Below are positions 20,852 to 31,287 of a stretch of DNA of 64,000 nt, piece after piece. Numbering within the stretch: the stretch's first letter is position 1; every line of letters starts with the position of its first letter. Source of the stretch: Reticulitermes speratus (lineage: Eukaryota; Arthropoda; Insecta; Blattodea; Rhinotermitidae); NCBI GenBank assembly GCA_021186555.1, contig JAJKFL010000007.1, positions 24,867,177-24,931,176 on the forward strand, given 5' to 3'. A model generated the notes under the pieces. That model ran no database searches. It saw only the letters and a program-made list of their open reading frames with translations, and was not told the DNA's origin. Both the position numbers and the translations under genes were made by a program.

Positions 20852-21173
20852 TTCCCTGTGAGGTACGAACTAAAATTTTATATAAAATATAGATCTGTTC
20901 TCTGTGAGGAACGAACTAAAGGTTCACGTACAATTTATATCTGTTCTCTGTGAGGGACGAACTAAAGGTTCACATACAATTTATATCTGTTCTCTGTGAG
21001 GCACGAACTAAAGGTTCACATACAATTTATATCTGTTCTCTGTGAGGCACGAACTAAAGTTTTGTCTACAATTTAGATCTGTTCTCTGTGAGGCACGAAC
21101 TAAAGTTTTGTCTACAATTTAGATCTGTTCTCTGTGAGGCACAAACTAAAGTTTTATACATAATTTAGAAGTC
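20852..21173. repeat. 46-bp minisatellite, seven units
   Basis: Seven units each start TTCTCTGTGAGGCACGAACT (or a 1-2-base variant) and begin exactly every 46 bp from 20852. Units 2-4 carry GGTTCACATAC and units 5-6 carry GTTTTGTCTAC at the same position, so there are two sub-types arranged in blocks. Confidence 0.97.
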
Positions 21174-21895
21174 TTAAAATGGTTACATAAACCAGGAAAC
21201 ATAGGCCTATATAGAACTAAACGCGACGCACATCCCCACTTACAGAAACTTTGCGTCTGCGCATTAGAATTGCAAATGTACAGAGATCATGCACACAGAC
21301 ATGTGCTCCAATTACTTTGACCAAAGCCTCTTGCTGTACCCGTATTCATTAATTACTACAGCTGTTACAGACAAACTCACAACGCTGCAGTAATTACTTA
21401 CTCATTACAATTCATCTCTTTCTCTATTTATTTCCTAGCTTGCCTTGACAAATTCCAATTTCAACTTTTTGATTACAGAAACCGCTCACATCTTTAATTA
21501 GCTACGAATTCTTCAATTACGCCGCAGGAGGGCACAAATAGAATTTAAAAATATTTCAAAGTTTAAAGAGAGGCTCGCTTTTATAACTACGAAATTAAAA
21601 CACAAACTGACCTTTTATATGAAACAATTTTACGCATGCACTCACTCTCGTCTCAGTTCAACCGGTACACTTGCCCTTTAGCGCAAGATATGCGTACAAC
21701 AAGAGAGATGACAGTAGGGCCATGATGACAAGGGTGAAAAAATGCCCTCATCGAATTCACATAAAAAGGTACAGGTGAAATATACAAAACTGTAACTGTG
21801 CATGTTACTTCATATGGATATGAAACTTTGTCTCTCACTTTAAGGAAAGCACATGCAGTGACATACAACAAGTGATAAATATATATATATATATA
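21174..21895. other. No recognised gene; ends in a (TA)n run
   Basis: An 83-codon minus frame (21653-21904) begins in the TA run and has no motif. Confidence 0.5.
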
Positions 21896-21896
21896 T

Positions 21897-22188
21897 GGAG
21901 GCACGCGGTGGCTCAGTTGGTTGAGGCACTGCGCTACAAACCGGAACGTCGCAGGTTCGATTTTTCACTGGACTTTTTCACTGACATAATCGTTTCGGTC
22001 GCACTATGGCCCTGGGGTCGACTCAGCCTCTAACAGAAATGAGTACCGGGAATCTTTCCTGGGGGGTAAAGGCGGCCGGTGCGTAGGACTGACAACCTTA
22101 CCACCTTCATGTGCCGACTGTCTAAAAACCTGGGAGCCTCGACCTCCTGGAGCCCTAAGGGCCTTCCTAGGCCTGTATGGGACTGCTT

Positions 22189-22193
<5 letters not shown>
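21897..22193 (+). mobile_element. SINE C inside a (TA)n microsatellite
   Basis: Head GCACGCGGTGGCTCAGTTGG with B-box AGGTTCGAT. The segment after the B-box is altered (TTTTTCACTGGAC). The body matches C through CATGTGCCGACTGTCTA to GCTTTACCTTA. TA runs lie on both sides (about 21879-21895 and 22194-22219), as expected if it inserted into a TA array. Confidence 0.9.
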
Positions 22194-22219
<26 letters not shown>

Positions 22220-22221
22220 GG

Positions 22222-22790
22222 GCCTATTCATCACGTCGCCCCTATTTTGTATAAAGGGGAAACCCCACAAAATATCAATTTTACAGGAGAAGCAAGAAGG
22301 TGGCTTCATTTTACATATGACAAATGCTCTGACAGGTATGATATCCCCCACCAGTCTTGGTTATTCTTGAAGATGCAGTTGTCATTTTTCTACATATCAT
22401 AGAGGACCATTAGTTGAATGATTCGCTACACATAACTGAGTTTAGCTCAAAATGGCAGTTAGCCGCTTTTTGTAACATGGGCGGTATGTATACTAAGTTC
22501 CGACTTGTGCCGGGCCTTCCGGAAAGTAACCATTGCCCAAGTCCGGGAATGCCTGTAGCAGGTAGACGCATCGAAGCCGCGCAACAGGAGGAAAAGTAGG
22601 CAAGAACAGTGCACTGATAAAATAAAATTAAGTAAAACAATTTTTGTACTTTTTTGATTGCTTCTTATTTCTGTTCATCCTGATACCATAGGTCAGTTTC
22701 TGTTACCTGCGAGTCTCACTTCTTTACAAAATTATTTAAAACGCTGTTCTCATTCAGCCTCTGGTGCACGAGAACTAACTAATCAATATT
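22222..22790. other. No recognised feature
   Basis: Overlapping frames at 22410-22640 have no motif. Confidence 0.5.
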
Positions 22791-22792
22791 TT

Positions 22793-23495
22793 TTATTTTT
22801 CATATTGTTCATTCCGTGCACTGTCGATGATGAAATCACAACAAAATGCACTATATCGTTCCCAGATATTTTATATTTCAATATCACGTTGAACACTGCT
22901 ACATGTTTCGATCCATTATGGGATCATCTTCAGGGAATCACATTAAAGTAACACTGCACCAAACCGAACTAGCAATCCAGGAAAAAGGTAAAGTTCTCCC
23001 TAGAACAGGCCACGAAGGCCCAGAGGGGGAGTAGAGGTATAGCTCTACTCTTTCTTTAACCCCGACACTTGATGAGGGTGGGTGGTCAACTCCACGCCCC
23101 TGCCGCTTTAACCCCGGGAAAGACCCGGTCCCCATCGTACAGGAGGCTGGGTGGGCCCCAGGGCAGGTCTGGACGGCTGCGGAAAATTTCGCCCCCACCG
23201 GGATTCGATCCCCGGACCCGTAGCGAGTCGCTATACCGACTACGCTCTCCCGGCCCAGCAATCCATGTACACAATACAAAGATGTAAAGAGGTCAAACAG
23301 TTACAACGTAGGCGCCTACAATTGAACTGTTTCACCTCTTTACATCTGTTTATTGTGTACATGGATTGCTATTTCGGTTTGGTGCAGTGTTAATGTGAAT
23401 CCCTGATGATGATGTCATAAGGGATCGAAACATGTAGCAGTATTCAACGTTATATTGTAATATAAAATAGAGTGCGTTTGTTGCACTGACTGTTG
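22793..23495. repeat. Foldback element with hammerhead-like arms, split by SINE D
   Basis: Apart from a SINE at 22980-23256, the left arm (GAACACTGCTACATGTTTCG, AGGGAATCACATTAA, ACTGCACCAAACCGAA, TAGCAATCCA) pairs with the right arm. The inner part is nearly perfect: ATGTACACAATACAAAGATG at about 23264-23283 mirrors CATCTGTTTATTGTGTACAT at about 23344-23363. Hammerhead-like cores lie at 22899-22933 (minus) and 23403-23436 (plus). The left outer end shares ATATTGTTCAT and CCGTGCA with the 36795 foldback. Confidence 0.88.
22980..23256 (-). mobile_element. SINE D inserted in a foldback, 9-bp TSD
   Basis: Minus-strand head GGGCCGGGAGAGCGTAGTCG, GGTATAGCGACTCGCTACGG, B-box GGGATCGAATCCCGG, body through CTAACCC-type blocks to GGCCTTCGTGGCCTG and tail CTTTACC. 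AGCAATCCA is repeated at 22971-22979 and 23257-23265. Confidence 0.94.
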
Positions 23496-24404
23496 ATACC
23501 TGCATATTATTGTTCAGAGGGAATTTCGCGAACCGCTTTGTGATCACCACTAACGTATACTGTAATCTGGGCTACTGAAAGCGTTGTCAAAAACACCATG
23601 GGTCTAAATAAAGACAGAAATAACATGAAGTATTTTTATGGAGTGAAAAAAATTTGCTTCTCAACGACCATTCATTTCTACTGGTTTAACAGAACCAATT
23701 CGTTACTATTAGGGCTACAAAATTAAATCAGTCCGAGGAGTTGATGTTTAACCTCGATACCCCGAATGTCTACGGCAACGTACATAAAGATGAGCGTTTA
23801 TTCATGGGGTCAGATTTACGTCGACAGCTAGGCAAATTTATGATTCCTGTTCAATAAATGTCGGTATCAATTTATTTTTCAAACTTTCAATTAACCTACT
23901 TTCCTCACGCACACAGATCACAATGTCAGGTGTACACGTGACGCCATTCGATTTACGGTCTCCCCAACAAGGTCCGAATCAATTCACAGATTTTCATGAA
24001 ATTTGGTATGAATATACTGCCAGCAGAAGCTATTCGATCTTCGTACTTTCTAATTTCTAACCACCAAAAAAACATCAATGTGAAGGCCATCGTAAATATG
24101 GGATTTAATTGGAACTCAATACAGGTTCTTAAAATTTTGTGAAGTAAAATGCGTGCAATTTGTATTAAAGTAATCTATGTCTAAGAACGTGAAACAGCAA
24201 TAACGCGGTCACGCAAAATCTACATTTAGCTTTCTGTTTGGCTGACATAATTACTGAGCCATTAGAACAAGGCGTGTGAAATTCTATACGAAAAAACATC
24301 TCAAACACAGGCCTGCCGACAGAACGATATGAACCATTTTTTGCACGGTCAACGATAACAATCACAAAGTTTTCGGGTTTCCACCGTGGGTGCAGCTCGC
24401 AAGA
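23496..24404. other. Mostly unassigned
   Basis: CAGATTTTCATGAAATTTGGT near 23991 resembles a conserved word inside repeat G, but the rest does not align. No notable ORF. Confidence 0.45.
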
Positions 24405-24490
24405 TAGACTTCGAGATATGGCATAGCAGTCTGGAAGAAATTTACCGACGTTTCGGAGGAACGTACTGCCTCCATCTTTATGTTATCCCT
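24405..24490 (-). repeat. Repeat F with hammerhead-like core
   Basis: The reverse complement has AAGATGGAGG, a loop, CCTCC and GAAACGTCGGTAAATT. This matches the 60655 copy and the foldback arm architecture. The leading CTG of CTGAAGA has decayed to ATA here. Confidence 0.6.
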
Positions 24491-25180
24491 GATAATAAAT
24501 TTGTAACACATTTCAAGTCACCGACAATGGAACAACAAATCTTCTAGTAGCCTACCGCCTCTCTAGTGGCTGATACACGAAACGACGGTGACAAATGAAC
24601 CCGCTAAGAACCGAGATACGCAAAACATTGTAGCATGATTCAACGTCATTCCCACCCTCTTGTACAATAGATGTGAAATCAATCTTGACAAACTCCTAAA
24701 GAGTTGTTTTACTTAGAGATATTCACAGGGTAAAGACGGAATGTTGTTGCTTTAAATAATTTCACAATTTCGTGTCGTGTCGTGTCTGAACGAAAGTATA
24801 GCATGTGATATATATTTACAGAGAGAAAGCGTTTCGTAAATGATTCTCAAAGCACAATACAAACGCACAAACACGCGACACTTCCTGGGTGTACACGTAT
24901 TATGTGGCAAATCTCTCACGATCTTTATCTTGCACTTTGTAGTGAAAATTTCTCACTTCTGTAATGTTAAGACATAACAGAAACCCAAATGCCCGCCTTT
25001 CTACACAAACAAAAACAAAACAATTTGATGACAAACGCAGGAGATACTTAAAACACGCTAATTAATGAAAACGAAACGACCAAACCAACTGTATACATGC
25101 TGACAGTTGTTATTTTGTAGTAAAACGTTAAAATTCAACACACACAACAAGTCCGGAAAAGCTCTCCAGGGTCTTGATCA
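24491..25180. other. No recognised feature
   Basis: CGTGTCGTGTCGTGT short repeat near 24773. Nothing else. Confidence 0.5.
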
Positions 25181-25184
25181 AACG

Positions 25185-25275
25185 TGTCATACTAAAAAAA
25201 AAAAAAAGTTGAGGGCCAAATCCGAAATTCAATTTGACATCCTGGGCCGCAACATATAATGTCAAATTCTCTCGT
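25185..25275. mobile_element. Possible hAT-like element fragment
   Basis: A-run followed by GAGGGCCAAATCC and TGGGCCGCAAC, words common in hAT-type miniature elements. No paired end or TSD found. Confidence 0.3.
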
Positions 25276-25384
25276 TTTCCTTCATCCGTAAATTTTACAA
25301 TGTAGAAAAACCGGAAGGCAGTAAAATACTCATTGTGTTAAATCCTTTAAAAACTACAGTTAACCAGAACTATATATAAGGATC

Positions 25385-25860
25385 CAAGTCGTACCGCGCA
25401 GTAAACACACTACGTCTTGGTTATAAAGACCAGTTAATGTCGTACGCAGCACGTTTTTCCAAACTGTGGTACGAGTACCACTACTGGTAAGCCAACTACT
25501 GTTTACTGTATGAAGCCTCAATAAAAAAAAATCGAAATATGAAAAAGGATAACATTTTAAAAATTAAATAAAACACAAGCCGCCTATATTTAATGATAAG
25601 CAGATCTGCTGGCAACATTACATGACTCATCCGCTGTCAGCCAGTCTTTCCAGTTTCAGCTGTTTTACATAAACACAAAAAATATTGTCGGTATATCGAA
25701 ATTATTAAATTTCATTTAGCTGTAGGCCAGATGAAAATTCTGAGAACCCCTGATACAGAAAAATAATCGCTGCTTGTTCTGAGATCCATACAAACCCATA
25801 AATACAGAGCTATTAAATGTTACAGCAGGTGGTATACATATAGTTTCCACTAGGTTTTAA
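25385..25860 (-). repeat. Dispersed repeat H, interrupted by an about 320-bp insert
   Basis: GTACCGCGCAGTAAACACAC at 25390 (the CVYCAVRT codons on the minus strand) and AAATAATCGCTG...GAGATCCATACAAA at about 25764-25798 are the two halves of H. Between them lies 25441-25763, with ends TTTTCCAAACTGTGG and TCTGAGAACCCCTG that look like a hAT-type element. No clear 8-bp duplication is seen. Confidence 0.65.
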
Positions 25861-26435
25861 CAGGTTAATTTTGCAGTGTTTGTTCTGCGTATTAGGCAAT
25901 AAAATTAATAACAAGGACAGCAATACGTTATAAATTTCAAAACGTGAGCGGCCCACACCATAAAGCACCGCGGTCGCGTGAGGCCTGGTCTAAGTAGCGT
26001 CATCAACCTTTGATTCACGGGCAGCCACCGGCCCTTGGCTTAATTTATTCCGGTCCTGAAATTCAGTAATTGCTACAGTGCACAGGTTGTATTTCATCAC
26101 AACTGGAAACAAAATTTAACACAGGCCAACCGTTGCTTTCTATTCGTTCTTGATATCAGACAGACTTATGACTTAAGTCTTCGGCTTTCGGAATTTAGCC
26201 ACATCGCGTGTTGGAATTTCTCCCAGTGTTTCGACGTACGATGCAGATCCAATTCAGTCACCGATACAAGTAAACGTATTCAGTACGAGACCCGAAATGC
26301 GAAAATAAACTACTTTCAACATTCGGTTTCCATGAAGCACAACGGTAGAGATGTAAAGGGAAACATTTTCATCTCATTTGTAATGCTTCAGTTACCATGG
26401 GAATGAAACTATAGTAGCTTTGAGTCTTGAAGTAG
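25861..26435. other. No recognised feature
   Basis: Contains GCGGCCCACACC and CGGGCAGCCACCGGCCC near 25950-26035, possibly an eroded GC-rich DNA-element end. No partner. Confidence 0.45.
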
Positions 26436-26439
26436 TGAA

Positions 26440-26685
26440 AGAAGCAATATTAGTGGCCAAGTTTTCTTTTCTCTGCAAAACTTTACGGTAACTACACTTA
26501 GTAAAGAGCTGGATGAAAGCAGGTACACTGAGACAGAAATGAGTCTGCTGAATGCTTCTTTCACAGTGGATGCATGGCCTGATTACTTCAGCATTGATAT
26601 GAAAGAAAAAGTTCAGTTAAAAAGACGTAATTATTTGCACGCTGATGTTCAGAGAAGCATGATAAGAAGTAACATAAACGAGTAA
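26440..26685 (+). CDS. Unidentified open frame, possible exon relic
   Basis: An 80-odd-codon stop-free frame follows a TGA near 26436 and ends at TAA 26683-26685. Its first Met is at 26537, so it would give 49 residues if started there. The frame reads TVTTLSKELDESRYTETEMS, then a stretch with VDAWPDYFSIDMKEKV, ending in basic residues (KRRNY, QRSMIRS). It matches no other repeat here. A pyrimidine-rich run (TTTTCTTTTCTCTG) then CACTTAG could be a splice acceptor. Function unknown; chance is possible. Confidence 0.25.
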   Translation, partial: RSNISGQVFFSLQNFTVTTLSKELDESRYTETEMSLLNASFTVDAWPDYFSIDMKEKVQLKRRNYLHADVQRSMIRSNINE

Positions 26686-26819
26686 GAAATGGAAGAACAA
26701 AATAAAGAAGGAAATAAATTAGTTGATAACTCTAAATATATTACTTGGTTAACGACATGGGACGTGCCCCATCTTGAATAATTCGCTGATTATTCAACAA
26801 AGGATTATCAATTACAGAG

Positions 26820-27188
26820 GTTATATCTGGAAAGTTTTGAAATGTGGTGCTGGAGAAGAATTGAGAAGATCATTTGGACCGATCGTGTGAGAAATGAAGA
26901 AGTATTACAGAGAGTGAAGGAGGAGAGGAATATCGTACATACAATAAAAAGAAGAAAGGCTAACTGGATTGGTCACATCTTGCGTAGAAACTGACTTCTA
27001 AAACATGTGATTGAAGGAAAGTTAGAAGGAAGGACGGGAAGACGAGGGAGAAAACGTAAGCAGCTACTGGATGACCTTAAGGAAAAGAGAAGATACTGGA
27101 AATTGAAAGAGGAAGCACTAGATCGCACTCTATGGAGAACTCGCTTTGGAAGAGGCTACGGACCTGTCGTAAGACAGACTGCAGAATG
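26820..27188 (+). pseudogene. LINE family 1 C-terminal fragment
   Basis: Frame continues LESFEMWCWRRIEKIIWTDR, KRRKANWIGHILRRN, one stop, then HVIEGKLEGRTGRRGRKRK and YWKLKEEALDRTLWRTRFGR to a natural stop after GPVVRQTAE. It is closely related to the C-terminus of the 37656-38808 copy. Followed by GAATGAATGAATATAG, the family's short tail. Confidence 0.92.
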
Positions 27189-27202
27189 AATGAATATAGT
27201 CA

Positions 27203-27859
27203 GATGAACGATGTTGTCGGGGAGGAGAGGAAGCTCTTGTTGCCTGTGTATGAAGAAAGAATGTCTGAAAATCGCGAAAAATGCTTATATCTGACAAAAC
27301 ATGAAATGCAAACAGGTAGTAGTCCTAATGTGTCTAGTCAGGCCTAGTTCTTGATGGCTACTGTTACTTGCGGAGGATGTAAAAAGTGCTACAAGAATAG
27401 CAAAGTGTAAGCACCACTCTTTTCCCACGCAGGATGTCTCCCACTCTTCGAAACAAAATACCAACGCAGACTTTGTTTTCCCCTACCCTATACCAGGGAT
27501 GCCAATTACGAACCGAAATAAATGTCAGTGTGGCCCGCACAGATATTCAGACACCTATGGGCCATAACAATGTCACTGTAAATCAAATTTTTTACTTACA
27601 AATAACTACACGGAAAAGAGTTCTTCTTTAATAGCTGAGAGCATTTCAACTAGTCAAGACTAATCCCCACATTTTATGTAACCGTTTATGAAAACCCGTC
27701 ACTTAGCCCTATCCCCAGCCAGCTGAATCAGTTCACACCCTATTTGTTTTAAGATCTACTTTAATTTTATTTTCACGTCTACACCTAGGCTCCTAACACC
27801 GAGTACAATAAAGTCCAGCTTATGTTCAATGTTTCCTTACTGAAGGAGAACGGGAGACG
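27203..27859. other. No recognised feature
   Basis: ORFs of 65-71 codons without motifs. Confidence 0.5.
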
Positions 27860-28150
27860 GAACAGTGATTAGGCTACGGGCTGAAAGATCCGGGTTTCCT
27901 ATCTCGGCAGGGGCGATAGATTTTTCTCTTCTCCAAACCATCCAAGACCGGCTTTACAAGCTCACCCAGCCTCCAATTCAGTAAGTACAGGGATTTTTTC
28001 CGGGGGGGGGGGGGGGGGTTAAAGAGGTGGAAGCATAAAGCTGACCATTCACCTCCATCTAGTGTTGAGCTTAAGAATGAGTGCAGCTATACATCTACTC
28101 CCCACATACGCCTTCATGGCGTTGACAGGAAGAACTTTACCTTTTCTTTT
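27860..28150 (+). mobile_element. SINE D, diverged, with poly-G expansion
   Basis: Recognised by AGTGATTAGGCTACGGGCTG, TCACCCAGCCTCCAATTCA, CATTCACCTCCATCTAGTG and CGCCTTCATGGCG, with tail TTTACCTTTTC. The segment where relatives read CCCGGGG holds about 18 G in a row (28003-28018 and around). Confidence 0.82.
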
Positions 28151-28200
28151 TATTAATGGAAAATACCGATAGAAATTCATGATACAAAGTTATGCGAGTG

Positions 28201-28225
28201 TAACTAACTAACTAACTAACTAACA
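28201..28225. repeat. (TAAC)n microsatellite
   Basis: Six tandem TAAC tetramers; possibly a retroelement tail, though no body was recognised beside it. Confidence 0.85.
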
Positions 28226-28364
28226 CCTTGATGCTTGTGTCTTCTGGTACAACTAGACGAGTATAATTCCCTCAGCCACTGTCAATAATTTCTAGCTATT
28301 TACGAATTTTTTAACAAAGTTTTACGTATACTTTGACGCGAAGTTCTTCGTCTAGAGGTAACTT

Positions 28365-28425
28365 CGAACTGATCTAAATGGGCCCGAAGCAACAATACTT
28401 GACCACCCCTGCCCTACATCCTGAT
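28365..28425. mobile_element. hAT-like terminal fragment
   Basis: GATCTAAATGGGCCCGAAGC...GACCACCCCTG resembles the right end of the 8062 element (AGATGGGGCCC...CCACCCTG). The left end was not found. Confidence 0.4.
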
Positions 28426-28567
28426 TACGTCACTCGAATCATGTGAAGAACTATACTGTGACGCTGACTTTCCAAACTGCAATAGCTAAGCTAATACGCA
28501 CTTAATGGCTGACGACCACGTGTCATCCTGTTCGCCAGCTGTAACACGGGTTGGCGTTGCAAAGTCG

Positions 28568-28577
28568 ATTGGTTTAC

Positions 28578-28613
<36 letters not shown>

Positions 28614-29288
28614 GACTTGTTACACGCAGATTTTTTTTTACTATGTAAATCAAAAGTGCAGGATATTTGTTAATAAATCTGATTATATTTTGACCGCTTA
28701 TGTTACTGTTTTATGTAACTAACTGTTCGAGCAATACTGTTTAAATGTTGAATTCAGGTGTTGAATTGTTGCAAATGTTAACTTTTTTGTTGCTTGTTAT
28801 GCTGAGCTCTTTGTGCGTCTTCATGTGATTTTTGTTGTATTTATGTTGTGTCGGTTTTATAATTAGCCATTTCGCTGTTAAACTAGCATGTTAATAAATG
28901 AGAAATGTATTATTATTATTATTATTATTATTATTAAGATATTTTTACTAAGCAAATCAGAACTCTTAAAGAGATTTTACACTGTACTTCTGTCACTATC
29001 GTTCCATATGAATTGTCGTTTTAATTTAGATTGGATATTTGTAAATAATTTGATTACACTTTGCACTGTTGATGCTACTGTTTTATGCAACTCACTGTTC
29101 GAGCAATACCGTTTAAATATTTAATTTAGGTGCTGAATGTAACCTTTTTTTTGTTGTTTATTACGCTGAGTTGTTTGTTTGTGCGCCCTCATGTGATTTT
29201 GTTGTATTTATTTTGTGTCTGTTTTATAATTGGCCATTTCTCTGTTACACTAGCATGTTAACAAATGAGAACTGAACTATAATTGTTA

Positions 29289-29325
<37 letters not shown>

Positions 29326-29331
29326 TGCGCA
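28568..29331 (+). repeat. Two tandem related units, each ending in (ATT)n; probable LINE 3' ends
   Basis: Unit 1 follows (ATT)n at 28578-28610 and ends with (ATT)n at 28909-28935. Unit 2 ends with (ATT)n at 29290-29326. Shared blocks include CTGTTCGAGCAATAC, GTTTTATAATT, CATTTCNCTGTTA, CTAGCATGTTAA and AAATGAGAA. No coding part. The (ATT)n tail after AAATGAGAA fits a 3' UTR of a TAA-tailed non-LTR element. Confidence 0.7.
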
Positions 29332-29379
29332 ACTCTAAAACTAGCACTGATAACGAGGTGGGCAGGGATATGAATAGTT

Positions 29380-29615
29380 AAGTTCAGGGAAGTAGGATCA
29401 GCGGGGTTCGATTTCCAGTACAGGATGTTTTCGATTCGCAACCACCTCCAGCTCGGTTCTGGGACCTACCCAGCCATCTAGCTTATGGTCGCAAGAGGTT
29501 CTTTCCCCAGCAACAAGGCAGCCGGACTGTGAAGCCGACCAGTTCCGTCTAGTGTGAAGGTTAAGAACGTCTGGAGGAATACTTCCATTCGTCCATACGT
29601 CTTTATGGTATGGTA
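29380..29615 (+). mobile_element. SINE D, degraded
   Basis: CGGGGTTCGATTTCC B-box, CACCCAGCC-like CTACCCAGCCATCTAG, CCGACCAGTTCCGTCTAGTG and a CGTCTTTATGG end. Recognisable but poorly conserved. It lies directly upstream of another D copy in the same orientation. Confidence 0.6.
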
Positions 29616-29628
29616 GTGTGGGTCGGGA

Positions 29629-30112
29629 TAGCGCAGTCGGTATAGCGACTCGCTACGAGCTGGACGGTCCGGGGATCGAATCGCCGATCCCAGTGGCCGA
29701 GCGGTCTTAGGCGTGGGTCTTCGGCCGCTCGCTTAATAGAATCGTGGGTTCGAATCCCACCGGGGGCATGGATGTTTGTGTTGTGTTATACGGTAGTATG
29801 GAACATAAGTGACATGAAGGACGAAAAAGGATTTAATACAGTACAAAAATGGATCAAAGGGGAAAAACTCCGGACAGACAAAAAAAATTCCCGGTGGGGG
29901 TGAGATTTTCAGCACCCGTCTTCTGACCGGCCCTGGGGCCCACCCAGCCTCCTGTACAATGGGTACAGGGTCATTCCCGGGATTAAGGCGGCCGGGGCGT
30001 GGCGTTGACCACCCACCCCATCTAGCGCCGAGGTTAAAGAAAGAGTAGAGCTATACTTCTAGTCCCCCTCTGGGCCTTCATGGCCTGTTCTAGAGTGAAC
30101 TTTACCTTAACA
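29629..30112 (+). mobile_element. SINE D split by SINE B
   Basis: Head GGGTCGGGATAGCGCAGTCG and GGTATAGCGACTCGCTACGA run to the B-box GGGGATCGAATC (to 29682). After the SINE B insert it resumes TTCCCGGTGGGGGTGAGATT (29888) and proceeds through GGGCCCACCCAGCC to CCTTCATGGCC and CTTTACC. Both halves together are full length. Confidence 0.92.
29683..29887 (+). mobile_element. SINE B, copy 2, inside the SINE D B-box
   Basis: Head GCCGATCCCAGTGGCCGAGC, B-box GGTTCGAATCCCAC, then the B body (TTGTGTTGTG, ATGGAACATAAGTGACATG, AAAATGGATCAAAGGGG, CGGACAGAC) and poly-A. At most about 5 bp is duplicated at the junctions (GAATC versus AATTC), unusually short for a SINE. Confidence 0.9.
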
Positions 30113-30999
30113 GATACCGCCTTCGGAAGTTAACACAGCAGCACTCATGGTAGTACTGGCAACAAGAATCAAATGCTAAGGATATAATATATAATTATCT
30201 ATCAATATAAACTGATCATTCTTCAATAGAAGATAATTTTTCTTTCCCGGATCAATCGACCAATTTACCCGCCGCCTGATAACAGTGAAACGAGCTTGAC
30301 CCTTACAGGGTCAAATCTATGTCATCTACTATGGACTTCAGCGTAGTACACAGCAGGGAGTATTTATTCCGTGGAAACTTGATCAAAATTTCAAAGCGAA
30401 CAATATAATCTCTATTTATTAAAAAAGGTAAAATTTTTGAAAGAAAGGTCCACTCCACAGGAATACAAAATGGGAGAAGTAACACAGAAAATAAATGCCC
30501 CGAAAATGAAGCGTTGAAACGGTCTGTTAACATTCTTCGATACAGTTCTACAGCTTGTTGATATTCTGATTCTTAAGCAAAACTTTCTTTCGGAAATATA
30601 GAACCAGTTAAGTCAAAGGAGTATTCTGAGTAGAAATCAACGCGTTCTCAAGTTTCTAAGAATATTCCCATTTATTTTCTAAAGTAATAGTCTTGCTTCT
30701 ATGAATTTTCGATCCATACATAAACGTTCATTCATTCCAAGTCCCATTTCAACCTAAACATTAATTTACAAGAACTTGAGAATTTTACGTAATGGCACAG
30801 GGCTAGGCTCAAAGACACAGTTTCCTGTACATTCGTGGAACCTTTACACTTCGCCATCATTAACGGTTGACAAGCTGCATATAATCCTTAATTCCTTCAA
30901 TACAGTGGGAGACGTGGAAATTACTTCTCCTTCCTGTGTCAGGTTTGTTAGTTGCTAGAGAAGTTAACACAGCAAAAGAGAAACAAAGTTATCCCTGCG
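30113..30999. other. No recognised feature
   Basis: A 76-codon minus frame (30303-30533) shows no motif. AT-rich. Confidence 0.55.
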
Positions 31000-31287
31000 C
31001 ATGTCATGAAGGCGTATTGGGGAGTACAGGTATAGTTCCACTCATTCTTAAGCTCAGTACTAGATGGAAGTGAGCGGTCAGCTTCACTCCCCAGCCGCTT
31101 TACTCCCCACCGGAAAGCGTCCCTAGTACCCATTGAATATGAGACTGGGTGGGCCCCAGATCCGGTCTGGACACTTTGGACAAGAGAAATACCTCTTGCC
31201 CCTGCCGGGAATCAAACCACGATTCCTCGGTTGTTCAGTTCGCAGCCTAGTTACTGTACCGACAGGGGTATCACGGCTCTTAGGGAA
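31000..31287 (-). mobile_element. SINE D
   Basis: Minus-strand body: GGGCCCACCCAGTCTCATA, GTACTAGGGACGC, AAGCGGCTGGGGAGTG, CTTCATGAC end. The head is worn (GTACAGTAACTAGGCTGC, B-box GATTCCCGGCAGGGG). Confidence 0.85.

Noticed and set aside
25441-25763. Insert in repeat H as a proven hAT element
   Set aside because: Ends look hAT-like, but no matching 8-bp duplication could be aligned on both sides, so it is described only within the H entry.
29683-29765. tRNA-like sequences with A- and B-boxes (here and in all SINE A, B, C, D and E heads)
   Set aside because: Each continues into a shared SINE body and tail, many with TSDs; the acceptor stem and anticodon arm do not form a proper tRNA. Not annotated as tRNA genes.
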